Positions 43,743-53,073 of a DNA stretch of 64,000 nucleotides are shown here, piece by piece (positions within the stretch are counted from its first letter, which is position 1; every line of letters begins with the position of its first letter). Location: the NCBI GenBank assembly GCA_016707205.1, contig JADJHZ010000003.1:591113-655112 (forward strand), read 5' to 3'. The stretch is from Haliscomenobacter sp. Lineage in GTDB: Bacteria; Bacteroidota; Bacteroidia; Chitinophagales; Saprospiraceae. Position numbers and translations under genes: made by a program. Under the pieces are notes generated by a model, which was not told where the DNA came from, did no database searches, and was given only the letters and a program-made list of their open reading frames with translations.

Positions 43743-44648
43743 ATGAAATTATTGGATAGAGAACGATTGAATAAGTGGATAGCGCAAATGAAAGCGCCTT
43801 ACCGGCTGATTGTGCGAAACGATGAGACGCTGGAGGAACGCGCATCCTTCCGTTTGACGATGATGAACGTATACGTGCTGCTCAGCACCGTCATCGTTTT
43901 GGTAGCTACCCTGGTCATACTGCTGATCGCCTACACCCCGGTCAAACGCTACTTGCCCGGATACCAGGGAGGAGGCAACAATGGCAGGGAGGTGATAGCG
44001 CTTGCCCGGGAGGTGGAATCCCTGGAAAAAGAGCTCCGGGCCCAGCAGAAATACACCGATAACGTGCGCCGGATGCTGGTGGGCGATGTCCAAACCGAAA
44101 AAGATGTGCAGCCCTTAAACAAGGAAACCAAGGAACAGGACGCAGCCAAACAACCAAAGAAAGTAGATCTTTCCGAAGTGGACCGCCAACTGAGGCAGGA
44201 AACCGAACTGGATCAACTAGCCGCTGTGGTGCGGCAAGGAAGAAGTACCAACTTCGGTTCTACGGATGTGCCCATTGAACAGTTGTTCTTTGTTCCGCCG
44301 GTCAGGGGCGAGATCAGCGCCCCTTACCAGAGGGAAAAATCGCATTATGGAATGGATATCCTGGCTCCTAAAAATACGGCGATCAAAGCCACGATGGACG
44401 GATATGTATTTCTTTCCGATTGGACGCTTGAAACAGGGAATACAATCGGCATTCAGCACGACCACAATATCGTGTCCTTTTACAAGCATAATTCGCTCCT
44501 CCTGAAGAAAGCGGGCAGCTTCGTCCGGGCCGGGGAAGCCATTGCCATTATCGGCAATACCGGAACGTTATCTTCGGGGCCCCACCTTCATTTCGAGCTG
44601 TGGAAAAAAGGGAAGCCGGTAGACCCCGCTGATTACGTGGCTTTCTAG
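43743..44648 (+). CDS. M23 family peptidoglycan endopeptidase
   Basis: 301 residues. A membrane helix at about 38-63 (VLLSTVIVLVATLVILLIAY) leads to a coiled-coil periplasmic stalk (about 85-160). The LytM/M23 domain at about 195-300 has zinc ligands HYGMD and HLHFE (about 199-203 and 281-285) with KHNSLLLKKAGSFVRAGEAI between. It resembles the cell-elongation MepM-type or SpoIIQ-like group and cleaves peptide cross-links. It is preceded by its own 337-base gap and followed by an unrelated HAD gene. Confidence 0.9.
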   Translation: MKLLDRERLNKWIAQMKAPYRLIVRNDETLEERASFRLTMMNVYVLLSTVIVLVATLVILLIAYTPVKRYLPGYQGGGNNGREVIALAREVESLEKELRAQQKYTDNVRRMLVGDVQTEKDVQPLNKETKEQDAAKQPKKVDLSEVDRQLRQETELDQLAAVVRQGRSTNFGSTDVPIEQLFFVPPVRGEISAPYQREKSHYGMDILAPKNTAIKATMDGYVFLSDWTLETGNTIGIQHDHNIVSFYKHNSLLLKKAGSFVRAGEAIAIIGNTGTLSSGPHLHFELWKKGKPVDPADYVAF

Positions 44649-44948
44649 GCTGGATTGCCAAGCGGCAAGGCAGGTTTCCAGGAGAAAATCGTTTTTTTTG
44701 GGTTTTCTTTCTAAAAATTGCCAACTTTGCTTCCGCATTTTGCCGAATCATCTCCATCATACGGCAGCGTCTAAACTCCAACCCTGCCGCGCCTACCAAA
44801 TTCAACCAATTCCCGGAAAGGAAATCCCGGGACAACCACCTACGCCTGTCAGGCTCAATGCCGCCTTAGAAGCCGGCGGTGCGTACAACCGTTTCTCCAA
44901 ATTGGATTGATATCTGATGAAGGTAAGATCAAAGACGCTCGAATAATG

Positions 44949-45386
44949 ATGAATTCAACTCCGCATACTCAACTCCTTAAGGCCGCTTTCAACGAAAAGG
45001 GGGAAGCGCTTAGCCCGCAACTGCCGGAAACCGTAAAAAATTTTCTCGTTGATATCGACGGCACGGTTTGCGACGATGTGCCCAATGAAGACCCCTTGCG
45101 CATGTCGGCTGTTCTACCCTACCCGGATGCGTTGAGAATCCTCAACAAATGGTACGACGAGGGGCATATCATTACCTTTTTCACTTCGCGCACCGAAGAA
45201 CATCGCACGATTACCGAAGAGTGGCTGGAGCGCCATGGGTTTAAATACCACGCCATCATTTTCTGTAAACCCCGGGGCGGGAACTACCATTGGATCGACA
45301 ACCACATTGTCAAAGCAACACGGTTCAAAGGGAAATTTACGGACCTCGTTGTGGAAAAACACGAGATCGAAGTATTCAAACCTTAG
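44949..45386 (+). CDS. HAD-like phosphatase
   Basis: 145 residues from ATG 44949 (MNSTPHTQLLKAAFNEKGEA); the adjacent ATG at 44946 is equally possible. The catalytic aspartate motif is FLVDIDGTVCDDVPNED (about 36-52), a second motif TFFTSRTEEHR (about 80) and a terminal acidic region. Some databases label this group phosphoheptose isomerase-like HAD proteins; phosphatase activity is more consistent with DxDGT. Substrate unknown. Its 3' end meets the epimerase gene on the opposite strand with an 11-base overlap. Confidence 0.75.
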   Translation: MNSTPHTQLLKAAFNEKGEALSPQLPETVKNFLVDIDGTVCDDVPNEDPLRMSAVLPYPDALRILNKWYDEGHIITFFTSRTEEHRTITEEWLERHGFKYHAIIFCKPRGGNYHWIDNHIVKATRFKGKFTDLVVEKHEIEVFKP

Positions 45387-46287
45387 CCGCGCTCAGGTCC
45401 TTCAACGCTTCACCCAAATCGGGATGCAGGTATTCAAATCCCTGCAACAGGATCTTTCCAGCGCGCACCCGGGCGCTATAGAGCACCGTGTCGGCCATCT
45501 CCCCCATTCCGAGCCAAAGGAGTATTCCCGGAACAGGAAAAACCAAGGCTTTTTTTCCAGAGACTGCTGCCAATTTTTCCATAAACGATTTGTTCCGTTC
45601 GGGCTCTGGTCCAATGGCATTGAAAACGCCTGCACAGGACTCTTTTTTGAGGGCGAAAGCGAACATCCGGCACAGATCGTCGATATGTATCCAGGAATAC
45701 CACTGCTTGCCATTGCCGAAATAGGGCGCCAGCCGGAATCGAACCGGGAGGTTCAATTTGGGCAAAGCGCCTCCCTTGGAGCTCAGGACGATGCCGATAC
45801 GAAAAGCCACGGTCCTGATCCCTAGCGCGCTTACTTCCTGAATCGCTTTCTCCCACTCCAGGCAGCTTTCAGACAAAAACCCCTGGCCAGGGCCGCTTTC
45901 CTCGGTCAGCCATTCCTCCCCCCGGTTGCCGTAATAGCCAATGGCAGCGCCGGACAAATACGCTTTGGGACGCTGGGCGGTCTTCAGAAGGGCATCCCGC
46001 AACAGCAAGGTACTGCGAACCCTGCTGGAGGTGATCATCCGCTTCCGCCCTTCCGTCCAGGGCTTATCGGCAATACCGGCGCCGGCCAGGTTGATCACGT
46101 ATGAAACCCCTTCCAGCGCCTTGGGGTCCATAACGCCGGTTTCCGGGTCCCACCGGTATGCGGGGAAACGCGCCTGCAGGTTTTCATGGCGGCTCAAATG
46201 ACGGACGCTATACCCTTCTTCTTCTAAAAAAGCGCTCAAGCGCTTGCCTATCAGGCCGGTTCCTCCGGCGATTAATATGGTTTCCAT
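45376..46287 (-). CDS. TIGR01777 family NAD(P)-dependent epimerase
   Basis: 303 residues from ATG 46287 (METILIAGGTGLIGKRLSAF); the upstream frame start adds 20 residues with no function. Extended SDR: GGTGLIG cofactor loop at 8-14, INLAGAGIADKPWTEGRKRM near 70 and SGAAIGYYG near 115; the usual catalytic YxxxK is missing as in this family. A C-terminal DUF1731 domain follows (AVSGKKALVFPVPGILLWLG). It belongs to the YfcH/SulA group with uncertain substrate. Confidence 0.88.
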   Translation of the reverse strand: METILIAGGTGLIGKRLSAFLEEEGYSVRHLSRHENLQARFPAYRWDPETGVMDPKALEGVSYVINLAGAGIADKPWTEGRKRMITSSRVRSTLLLRDALLKTAQRPKAYLSGAAIGYYGNRGEEWLTEESGPGQGFLSESCLEWEKAIQEVSALGIRTVAFRIGIVLSSKGGALPKLNLPVRFRLAPYFGNGKQWYSWIHIDDLCRMFAFALKKESCAGVFNAIGPEPERNKSFMEKLAAVSGKKALVFPVPGILLWLGMGEMADTVLYSARVRAGKILLQGFEYLHPDLGEALKDLSAAKV

Positions 46288-46414
46288 ACCGGTTTGTTGG
46301 TTTTTACGGCTACCTGGAAACAGGTAAACCCAGCGCACTATGCCCAAGTATACAACAATTCTGGGAAAAATGGTTCAAAAACAGGGGCTCGATATGCCCC
46401 CTTTGAAACCTTCC

Positions 46415-46445
46415 TTGTATAAAAAGCGAAAATCCTTTACTTTCG
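46415..46445 (+). promoter_or_regulatory. Candidate promoter of peptide ABC operon
   Basis: TTGT (46415-46418), 19 bases, then TACTTTCG (46438-46445), one mismatch from TAnnTTTG. It lies 50 bases before the binding-protein start at 46496, in a gap where a promoter is expected. Confidence 0.4.
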
Positions 46446-46495
46446 ACAAAGAATCAAAACGGCATTCATTCTAAACCGCAAAAACACCGCTCCTC

Positions 46496-48250
46496 ATGCA
46501 ACGAATCCTGGTCCTTTCTTTCATCTTAGTTGTTTCCTTCTTCACTGCCTGCAAAAAGCAGCCCCAAGACAACGTTCAGTTCAAGCGGACTTCCAACTCC
46601 GTCATTATCCGGATGGACGGAGATGCCGACCGGCTAAATCCCTTTCTGGTAGCCACCAATTACGGCAGAGTAGTTGTGGAAAATATGTTCATGTACTTAC
46701 TCGCCTACGCCCCAAATGACCTCTCCATCAGCACGGATTTAGCGGTAGCCCGGCCGGTGGTTAAAGACGTTACTTCCGGCCCCTATGCTGGCGGCGTTTC
46801 CTACACGTTTGAGATTTTGCCGGAAGCGGTTTGGGATAATGGGCAACCCGTTACCGGAAACGACTATCTGTTTTCCGTTAAGGCGCTTTTAAACCCGATG
46901 GTTCAGGCGGCAGCCGTACGGGCTTACCTGGCCGATCTGGCCGATGTGCAGGTAGACCCTTCCAACCCCAAAAAATTTACCGTCATTTTGCGGCAGAAGA
47001 GCTTTCTGGGAGAGGAAACCGTAGGCGGCCTTTTTGCTATCTTGCCGGAATACCTGTTCGATCCAAAGGGCCTGTTGAAAAATATCCCGCTCAGCGCCCT
47101 GACCGACGCCGAGCTCGCCGAAGAACTCGCCAAGGAAGAACCCCGGCTCCAGGATTTTGCCGAATCCTTTAATTCCGATCCGTTCTCCCGGGATCCTGCT
47201 TTGCTCAAAGGCAGCGGACCGTACGAGCTGGTTTCCTGGGAAGCCGGACAGCGGATCGTGCTTCGGAAAAAAGCGAATTGGTGGGGCGCCGGGCTGGCAA
47301 AAACCCGGCCTACTTTTCAGGTTTTTCCAGATTCGCTGATCTTTAAGCCTATATCCAACCCGGCAACCGCCCTGGCCGCTTTGCAAAACGAGGAGATTGA
47401 CGCCATGGGCAACCTGACTCCAGAAGACTTCCTGCGGCTTCAAACGGATACCGCGTTCAATCAGTTGTACCAACTGGGTACCGTCGATGGCTTAGCCTAC
47501 TATTATATTGGCGTCAATGCCCGGCGCCCGCTGCTGGGCGACAAACGCGTGCGCCAGGCCCTCGCCCATATCGTCGATGCCGACGAGATCATCCGCGAAG
47601 TATTCCAGGGATTTGGGCAGCGGATCGCCGCCCCGGTTCCGCTTACGGCCGATTACTACCCAAAATCGCTGAAGCCCATCCCGTTCAACCTGGAGAAAGC
47701 CAAATCCCTGCTCGCGCAGGCCGGCTGGAAGGATACCGATAACAACGGCATCGTTGACAAGACCATCAACGGGAAAAAAACGGAACTAAAACTCACCTAC
47801 CTGCTCAATGCCAGCAGCGAAACCTCCCGGAATATCGGTTTGCTGATCCAGGATAACGCCCGAAAGGCAGGCATCGATTTGCAACTCGACGCCAAAGAGC
47901 CTACCGTTTTGCTGGAGCAACTCAAAAAGAGCGACTTTGAACTCGTTTCCGCAGGCCGGACCCAGTCGCCCCTTTGGAATCCTATGCAAAACTGGCATAC
48001 TCAGGGAGATAACCGCTATGGATTTGGCAATGCCGAAACCGACGCCCTGATCGAGGATATCCTCGTCACCATGGATGATAAGGCGAGAGAAGAGAAAATG
48101 ATCCGCCTCCTGGACCGGATCTACGACGAGCAGGTGGAAATCCTTCTCTTTGCCCCTAAAGACCGGATCGCCATCCACAAGCGGTTTGAAACCACCCTCA
48201 CCCCATTCACTCCGGGCTTCACCCCAAGTCAGTTCAAGCTCAAAGAATAA
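46496..48250 (+). CDS. Peptide ABC transporter substrate-binding lipoprotein
   Basis: 584 residues, SBP family 5 (DppA/OppA type). Lipobox SFFTACKKQ near residue 19-23; YTFEILPEAVWDNGQPVTGN (about 103) and the long C-terminal lobe with YFPKSLKPIPFNLEKAKSLL-like sequence match the family. It captures oligopeptides or similar compounds in the periplasm. The stop at 48250 is directly followed by the permease ATG at 48251, so both are made from one message. Ligand unknown. Confidence 0.9.
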   Translation: MQRILVLSFILVVSFFTACKKQPQDNVQFKRTSNSVIIRMDGDADRLNPFLVATNYGRVVVENMFMYLLAYAPNDLSISTDLAVARPVVKDVTSGPYAGGVSYTFEILPEAVWDNGQPVTGNDYLFSVKALLNPMVQAAAVRAYLADLADVQVDPSNPKKFTVILRQKSFLGEETVGGLFAILPEYLFDPKGLLKNIPLSALTDAELAEELAKEEPRLQDFAESFNSDPFSRDPALLKGSGPYELVSWEAGQRIVLRKKANWWGAGLAKTRPTFQVFPDSLIFKPISNPATALAALQNEEIDAMGNLTPEDFLRLQTDTAFNQLYQLGTVDGLAYYYIGVNARRPLLGDKRVRQALAHIVDADEIIREVFQGFGQRIAAPVPLTADYYPKSLKPIPFNLEKAKSLLAQAGWKDTDNNGIVDKTINGKKTELKLTYLLNASSETSRNIGLLIQDNARKAGIDLQLDAKEPTVLLEQLKKSDFELVSAGRTQSPLWNPMQNWHTQGDNRYGFGNAETDALIEDILVTMDDKAREEKMIRLLDRIYDEQVEILLFAPKDRIAIHKRFETTLTPFTPGFTPSQFKLKE

Positions 48251-49660
48251 ATGGGGCGGTATCTGTTGCACCGTTTGGCGTATCTGGTCCCTACGCTGGT
48301 CGTCATTTCCCTGATCGCTTTCGCGCTGAGCAAATCCGCACCGGGCGATCCGGTGGAACTCTTGCTTCGCCGCACTGGCGACGAGCAAATGGACGAACTC
48401 GCCAGTACCGACCGGGGCTACAGGGAAACCGCTCAAATCCTCGGTCTGGACAAGCCCGTCTTTTATTTTACGCTGCTTCCGGCTGCATACCCGGATACAC
48501 TGCACCGCATCATTAACCCCATTCACCGGCGCCTTGTTATGAACCTCTGCGCCCGATATGGACGTTGGCCCCTCGCCGAAGCCTATTTCAACACGCTGCA
48601 GACTTACGAGCAACGCGTTCCGGAAAAACCCAGAGAAATCCTGATTGAAAGCAGGCGAATTACCGCCGAGCTGTACCACACCGACCGGGGAACCTCAATC
48701 CGCCCTTTGCTTGAGCGCCTGGTCCGCTTACATCCGTCCGGAGACAAGGAGCATACCGAAGCAAAGAAGCTTCTGGCCGCCTTCGCGAACATGGAATCCA
48801 ACCCCAGCGTTTGGAACGCCTACCTTCCCGGATTTCAGTGGTTCGGACTCGACAATCAATACCATCATTGGCTGAGCAATTGCCTGCGTGGGGATTTTGG
48901 CCGGTCTTACCGCGATGGGCAGCCGGTGAAGAATAAGGTGTGGACCGCTTTGCGATGGACCCTCATCCTCAATATCTTATCCCTTTTTCTGGCCTATGGC
49001 CTTTCGATCCCCCTGGGAATTTATATGGCTGCCCATAGAGATACCTGGATCGATAAGGGGAGTCAGGCAGGGCTGTTTTTTCTTTACGCGCTGCCCTCTT
49101 TCTGGGTCGCCACCCTGTTGCTGCTTCTGTTTACTCATCCGGACATCGGGTTGCAATGGATCACGGTGACCCAGGTCAGCGACTACCCTGCCGAAGCCGG
49201 GTGGTGGGCCCGAAGGCTTTCGGACTTGAGGCATATGGTTCTTCCTATGTTTTGCCTCACTTACGGGTCGCTGGCGTTTATTGCATTGCAAATGCGAAAT
49301 GCCATGGTGGAAACGCTCCAACAGGATTATATCCGGACCGCCCGGGCCAAAGGGCTGAAGGAGAGGCAAATTTTGTGGAGGCATGCCGTACGGAATGCTT
49401 TATTCCCTGCAATCACCCTTTTGGGTAGTATTTTCCCTGCCATGATCGCCGGCTCTATCGTCATTGAATCCGTTTTCAACCTCCCCGGAATGGGTAAACT
49501 GACCCTGGATTCCATGTTTGCGCAAGACTGGCCTGTGGTATACACTATTTTAATGATGTCGGCAGTTCTGACCATCTCCGGGTTGCTCCTTGCGGATTTG
49601 CTTTATTCCTGGGCGGACCCCCGCGTTCGTTTGGGCGCCGAAAACCAATCTACCCACTAA
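48251..49660 (+). CDS. Peptide ABC permease, DppB type, with periplasmic insert
   Basis: 469 residues against about 310-340 for a usual DppB. The first helix and the conserved SKSAPGDPVELLLRRTGDEQ open the protein. An extra part of roughly 130 residues (about 72-200, with LIESRRITAELYHTDRGTSI) then separates this from the helical core starting at LRGDFGRSYRDGQPVKNKVW. The EAA loop with DYIRTARAKGLKERQILWRH (about 355) binds the ATPase. No ATPase gene lies nearby. It works with the following permease; the insert would lie in the periplasm. Confidence 0.9.
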   Translation: MGRYLLHRLAYLVPTLVVISLIAFALSKSAPGDPVELLLRRTGDEQMDELASTDRGYRETAQILGLDKPVFYFTLLPAAYPDTLHRIINPIHRRLVMNLCARYGRWPLAEAYFNTLQTYEQRVPEKPREILIESRRITAELYHTDRGTSIRPLLERLVRLHPSGDKEHTEAKKLLAAFANMESNPSVWNAYLPGFQWFGLDNQYHHWLSNCLRGDFGRSYRDGQPVKNKVWTALRWTLILNILSLFLAYGLSIPLGIYMAAHRDTWIDKGSQAGLFFLYALPSFWVATLLLLLFTHPDIGLQWITVTQVSDYPAEAGWWARRLSDLRHMVLPMFCLTYGSLAFIALQMRNAMVETLQQDYIRTARAKGLKERQILWRHAVRNALFPAITLLGSIFPAMIAGSIVIESVFNLPGMGKLTLDSMFAQDWPVVYTILMMSAVLTISGLLLADLLYSWADPRVRLGAENQSTH

Positions 49661-49669
49661 GGCGCTGCC

Positions 49670-50923
49670 ATGAAACGATTTGCCATACTCCCTTTCCTCA
49701 GGAAAAAGCCCGCTTCCCGGTGGGCCTTGTACTACCTCTATGCTTTTTTCTTTTTAGCGATTGCCGGCGACTTCCTGGCTAATGAAAAACCCTTGTATTG
49801 CAAGCTCGAAGGAAAAAGGTATTTCCCGGTGATCCAGCAATATACCATCAATCTCGGGTGGGGGCATTGGGAAGCCCGTTTCCTTCAACAGGGATGGAAG
49901 GATCAACCCTATGAGCAGGTCGTTTTTCCGTTGATCCCCTATTCGGCCAGAACGATCGACCGAAGCAACCTGGGCGCCAGGAGCCCCTTTGGCCCCCAAC
50001 GGGTAAAAACCAAGTGGGGCTGGCACTGGCTGGGCACGGATATGGCTGGGCACGACGTCGCCGCAGGCCTGATCCATGGATCCAGGGTCGCTTTTCTGGT
50101 CGGACTGATCGGCATGCTGGTAGCAACCCTTCTGGGGATTTTTTTCGGGGGGCTGGCAGGTTTTTTTGGAGACACCCGGTTTCGCCTGCCGGTAGGCCAT
50201 GCTATTGCATATACGCTGGCAATTGCGCTAAGCGGATATCTTTTCTGGGCGTTTATCCTTTCTCGCGGAGGGAAACCCGATATGTGGAGCGCATGGTGGA
50301 TTCCAACCGGAGGATCGGCGCTTTTTTTCCTTTCCGGGTGGGTTTTAGCCCTTGGGCTAAACCGGTTGCCCCTGGGAAGAAGGACGATGGCGCTGCGGTT
50401 TGACTTTTGGATCACCCGGCTTACGGAGGTGCTGAATTCGCTGCCCACCCTGCTTTTTGTGATGGCCATTCTGGCGATTCTGGACCGGCCTAATATCTAT
50501 GCCGTCATGGTAGTGATCGGACTGGTTCGATGGACCGGCATTTCGAGGCTGGTCCGGGCGGAGCTGCTTAGAGTCCGAAGTCTGGATTATATTGAAGCGG
50601 CAAGAGTTTTGGGATATAGTTCCTGGCGGATCTTCTTCCGCCATGCGCTACCGAATAGCTTGGGGCCGGTTTGGGTCACCCTGGCTTTTGGCATGGCTGG
50701 AGCCATTCTTGTGGAGGCGTCCCTTTCGTTCCTCGGCATAGGACTTCCGGTGGAAACGGTCACCTGGGGTTCGCTGATGCGCCAAATCTCGAGTTCCAAT
50801 ATCCGCCCCTGGTGGTTGGCGGTATTTCCCGGAACCGCGATTTTTTTAACCGTGGCGTCCTTCAACCTGCTGGGGGAAGCGCTCAGCGAATGGTTCGATC
50901 CCAGGGGAGAAGCCAGCCGTTGA
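49670..50923 (+). CDS. Peptide ABC permease, DppC type, enlarged
   Basis: 417 residues against about 300 in a usual DppC. Typical signatures are GTDMAGHDVAAGLIHGSRVA (about 122) and the EAA loop LDYIEAARVLGYSSWRIFFR (about 303). Between the early helices and the core there are two extra membrane stretches (ILSRGGKPDMWSAWWIPTGG and surrounding, about 180-225). It forms the channel with the preceding permease, starting nine bases after that gene. The two together lack ATPases here. Confidence 0.9.
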   Translation: MKRFAILPFLRKKPASRWALYYLYAFFFLAIAGDFLANEKPLYCKLEGKRYFPVIQQYTINLGWGHWEARFLQQGWKDQPYEQVVFPLIPYSARTIDRSNLGARSPFGPQRVKTKWGWHWLGTDMAGHDVAAGLIHGSRVAFLVGLIGMLVATLLGIFFGGLAGFFGDTRFRLPVGHAIAYTLAIALSGYLFWAFILSRGGKPDMWSAWWIPTGGSALFFLSGWVLALGLNRLPLGRRTMALRFDFWITRLTEVLNSLPTLLFVMAILAILDRPNIYAVMVVIGLVRWTGISRLVRAELLRVRSLDYIEAARVLGYSSWRIFFRHALPNSLGPVWVTLAFGMAGAILVEASLSFLGIGLPVETVTWGSLMRQISSSNIRPWWLAVFPGTAIFLTVASFNLLGEALSEWFDPRGEASR

Positions 50924-50935
50924 ACGCCCTTCCCG

Positions 50936-51136
50936 TCATTTTTTCATATCCCGCGACATCTTTGGGGAGAACAGGCCGGATTTGCCTTTCTTGTTTTTGA
51001 GTTCTCCCTTGCGGTTTACGGAGCTGTGAACCTCTTCATTTATTGGGCAGCCTACTTTGGGGCTGCAAGAGGGCAAAGCAGCGGTAGAGAAACCAATCAG
51101 AACTGGTAAAAGACTGGTTTTCAGCATTTTTTTCAT
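50936..51136 (-). CDS. Small lipoprotein
   Basis: 66 residues from ATG 51136 (MKKMLKTSLLPVLIGFSTAA); a longer upstream frame is rejected because the lipoprotein signal starts here. Lipobox AALPSCSPK gives Cys near 24. The mature part is short, basic and polar (GCPINEEVHSSVNRKGELKN and ending KMSRDMKK), as in other very short Bacteroidota lipoproteins of unknown role. It lies convergent with the DppC gene. Confidence 0.6.
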   Translation of the reverse strand: MKKMLKTSLLPVLIGFSTAALPSCSPKVGCPINEEVHSSVNRKGELKNKKGKSGLFSPKMSRDMKK

Positions 51137-51249
51137 GGAAACAGTTTTTATATCAACGCTTTTTTTAGCCCAAACGCGCCCGAAAACCGAAAGAAAAAGC
51201 GAAAACCCTTGAATAGCAAGCATTCCCACGTTTTTTTACGGCCAAAAAC

Positions 51250-51280
51250 TTGGAGAAGAAAAAGTTTGCGCCTAAATTTA
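51250..51280 (+). promoter_or_regulatory. Candidate promoter of the HU gene
   Basis: TTGG (51250-51253), 19 bases, then TAAATTTA (51273-51280), one mismatch from TAnnTTTG, 28 bases before the ATG at 51309. Spacing and order match the candidate sdhCAB promoter. Confidence 0.45.
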
Positions 51281-51308
51281 CCTTCAGTTTTCATTAAAAC
51301 CCTTTGAA

Positions 51309-51581
51309 ATGAATAAAGGAGATCTGATTAACAAAATTGCCGAGAGTGCGAAAATCACTAAGGCACAAGCAACGGATGCATTGAATGCTGTTTTGGACGG
51401 CATTAATGGCGAATTGAAATCCGGTGGCAAGGTTACCCTGATCGGTTTCGGAACGTTCTCCGTTTCCGTACGCGAAGCGCGTACAGGCCGTAACCCGCAA
51501 ACCGGCGCTTCCATCAAGATTGGCGCAAAGAAAGTAGTGAAGTTCAAGCCTGGCAAGGAATTGTCGGATTCTGTGAACTAA
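51309..51581 (+). CDS. HU family DNA-binding protein
   Basis: 90 residues, exact HU length. N-terminal MNKGDLINKIAESAKITKAQ, then VTLIGFGTFSVSVREARTGR with the DNA-minor-groove arm GRNPQTGASIKIGAKKVVKF (proline in the arm). It bends and compacts DNA. A TTGG/TAAATTTA promoter lies upstream and a strong terminator downstream, so it is monocistronic. Confidence 0.95.
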   Translation: MNKGDLINKIAESAKITKAQATDALNAVLDGINGELKSGGKVTLIGFGTFSVSVREARTGRNPQTGASIKIGAKKVVKFKPGKELSDSVN

Positions 51582-51632
51582 TTCTTCTGAATTCCAATGC
51601 ACGGACTAGCTCACGGGGTTTCTCCTGAGCGC

Positions 51633-51669
51633 AAAAGGGCAATCAAAGCGATGCTGGGGTTGCCCTTTT
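51633..51669 (+). terminator. Terminator after the HU gene
   Basis: AAAAGGGCAA (51633-51642) pairs perfectly with TTGCCCTTTT (51660-51669) around 17 bases, followed by TATTTTT. A classic intrinsic terminator. Confidence 0.8.
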
Positions 51670-51715
51670 TATTTTTGCGCTTCGCTCTATTTTTTCATCC
51701 AACGATCTTCTCTAT

Positions 51716-52856
51716 ATGAAATTCGGCACCAAAGTTATCCATGCGGGTATCGAACCCGACCCAAGCACCAGCGCCGTCATGACGCCCATCTTCCAGACTC
51801 CTCACGTATGCCCAGGAAGCCCCGGGCAAACACAAGGGCTACGAATATGCCCGAACGCAAAACCCCACACGAAGCGCACTGGAAGCCAACCTGGCCGCTC
51901 TGGAAAACGGGAATGCTGCCGTTTGCTTTAGCAGCGGTCTGGCCGCCATGGATGCGATCATCCGGCTCCTGAACCCCGGAGACGAGGTGCTGTCCACCAA
52001 CGACCTCTACGGCGGATCGTACCGGCAATTGGTCCGGGTGCACCAGCGCTACGGCATACAAAGCCGGTTTATTTCGATGGACGATCCGGAAAAGCTGGCG
52101 GAAGCTATTAGCGAACGCACCCGGCTGCTATGGATCGAAACGCCTACTAACCCCATGCTCAATATCATCGATATCGAAGCGGTTTGCCGGGTCGCCAGAG
52201 AAAAAGGAATCCTCGCCTGCGTCGATAACACCTTTGCCTCCCCCTATTTACAGAACCCGCTCGACCTGGGCGCCGATCTGGTAACGCATTCCGCCACCAA
52301 ATACCTGGGCGGGCATTCCGATGTCGTCCATGGCGCCGTGATCGTTCGGGATGAAGAACTAGCCAGCCAGCTCCGTTTTCTCCAAAATGCCGTAGGCGCC
52401 GTACCCGGGCCTCAGGATTGCTTTCTCATCCTTCGCGGGATCAAAACCTTGCACCTGCGCGTCGAGCGCGCCTGCGAAAATGCAGTGCACGTAGCCGCCT
52501 TTCTCCAAAACCACCCCAAAGTAAAGAACGTCTACTACCCAGGCTTGCCGGAACATCCCGGCCACGCCATTGCTCAAAAGCAAATGCGCCATTTCGGGGC
52601 CATGGTATCCTTTGACCTCTGCGAGGATACCTTCGAACAGGCCAGCAACGTCCTGAGCGCCACCCAACTGTTCACCCTGGCCGAATCGCTGGGCGGAGTG
52701 GAGTCGTTGATTGGTCACCCGGCAACGATGACTCATGCGTCCATCCCCCGGGAAGAACGGATCAAAGTTGGCCTCACCGACTCTCTTATCCGCCTGAGCT
52801 TAGGCGTAGAGGATGTGGAGGACCTGATAGACGACCTCCGGCACGCACTGGATTAA
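51716..52856 (+). CDS. Cys/Met metabolism PLP enzyme, frameshifted
   Basis: A trans-sulfuration family enzyme (cystathionine gamma-synthase/lyase or O-succinylhomoserine sulfhydrylase type). It starts MKFGTKVIHAGIEPDPSTSA and MTPIFQT, then the frame is lost near 51797-51806. The other frame resumes with YAQEAPGKHKGYEYARTQNP and SSGLAAMDAIIRLL and contains the PLP lysine in HSATKYLGGHSDVVHGAVIV and the end SLGVEDVEDLIDDLRHAL. About 379 residues after one-base repair, the usual size. One extra base, or two missing, would explain it. Which of the three reactions applies cannot be decided from motifs. Confidence 0.88.
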
Positions 52857-52882
52857 CCGCTCTTTGCCGGCGCCGTAACTTT

Positions 52883-52935
52883 ATCCATAAAGCTAAGTGG
52901 TTTGGGAAATTCCCAAACCACTTAGCTTTATGGAT
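52883..52935. repeat. Long perfect palindrome (25-base arms)
   Basis: ATCCATAAAGCTAAGTGGTT (from 52883) to 52907 pairs perfectly with 52911-52935 around AAT; the A and T of the loop can extend it by one pair. It follows the Cys/Met enzyme stop by 27 bases and may terminate it, but no T-run follows. The word CCCAAACCACTT also occurs at 4160-4171. Confidence 0.6.
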
Positions 52936-53073
52936 TTGCCCGCCTGTAAGCGCCGATTTTTTGAAACTTTTTTGAAAAAAATATTTCATTATTAAAACTT
53001 TTTGTTTATTTTTGTTTTTAAATAAACGGTACAACAGATCTTTAAGGCAAGCATAACCTTCAAACAGGGATTT

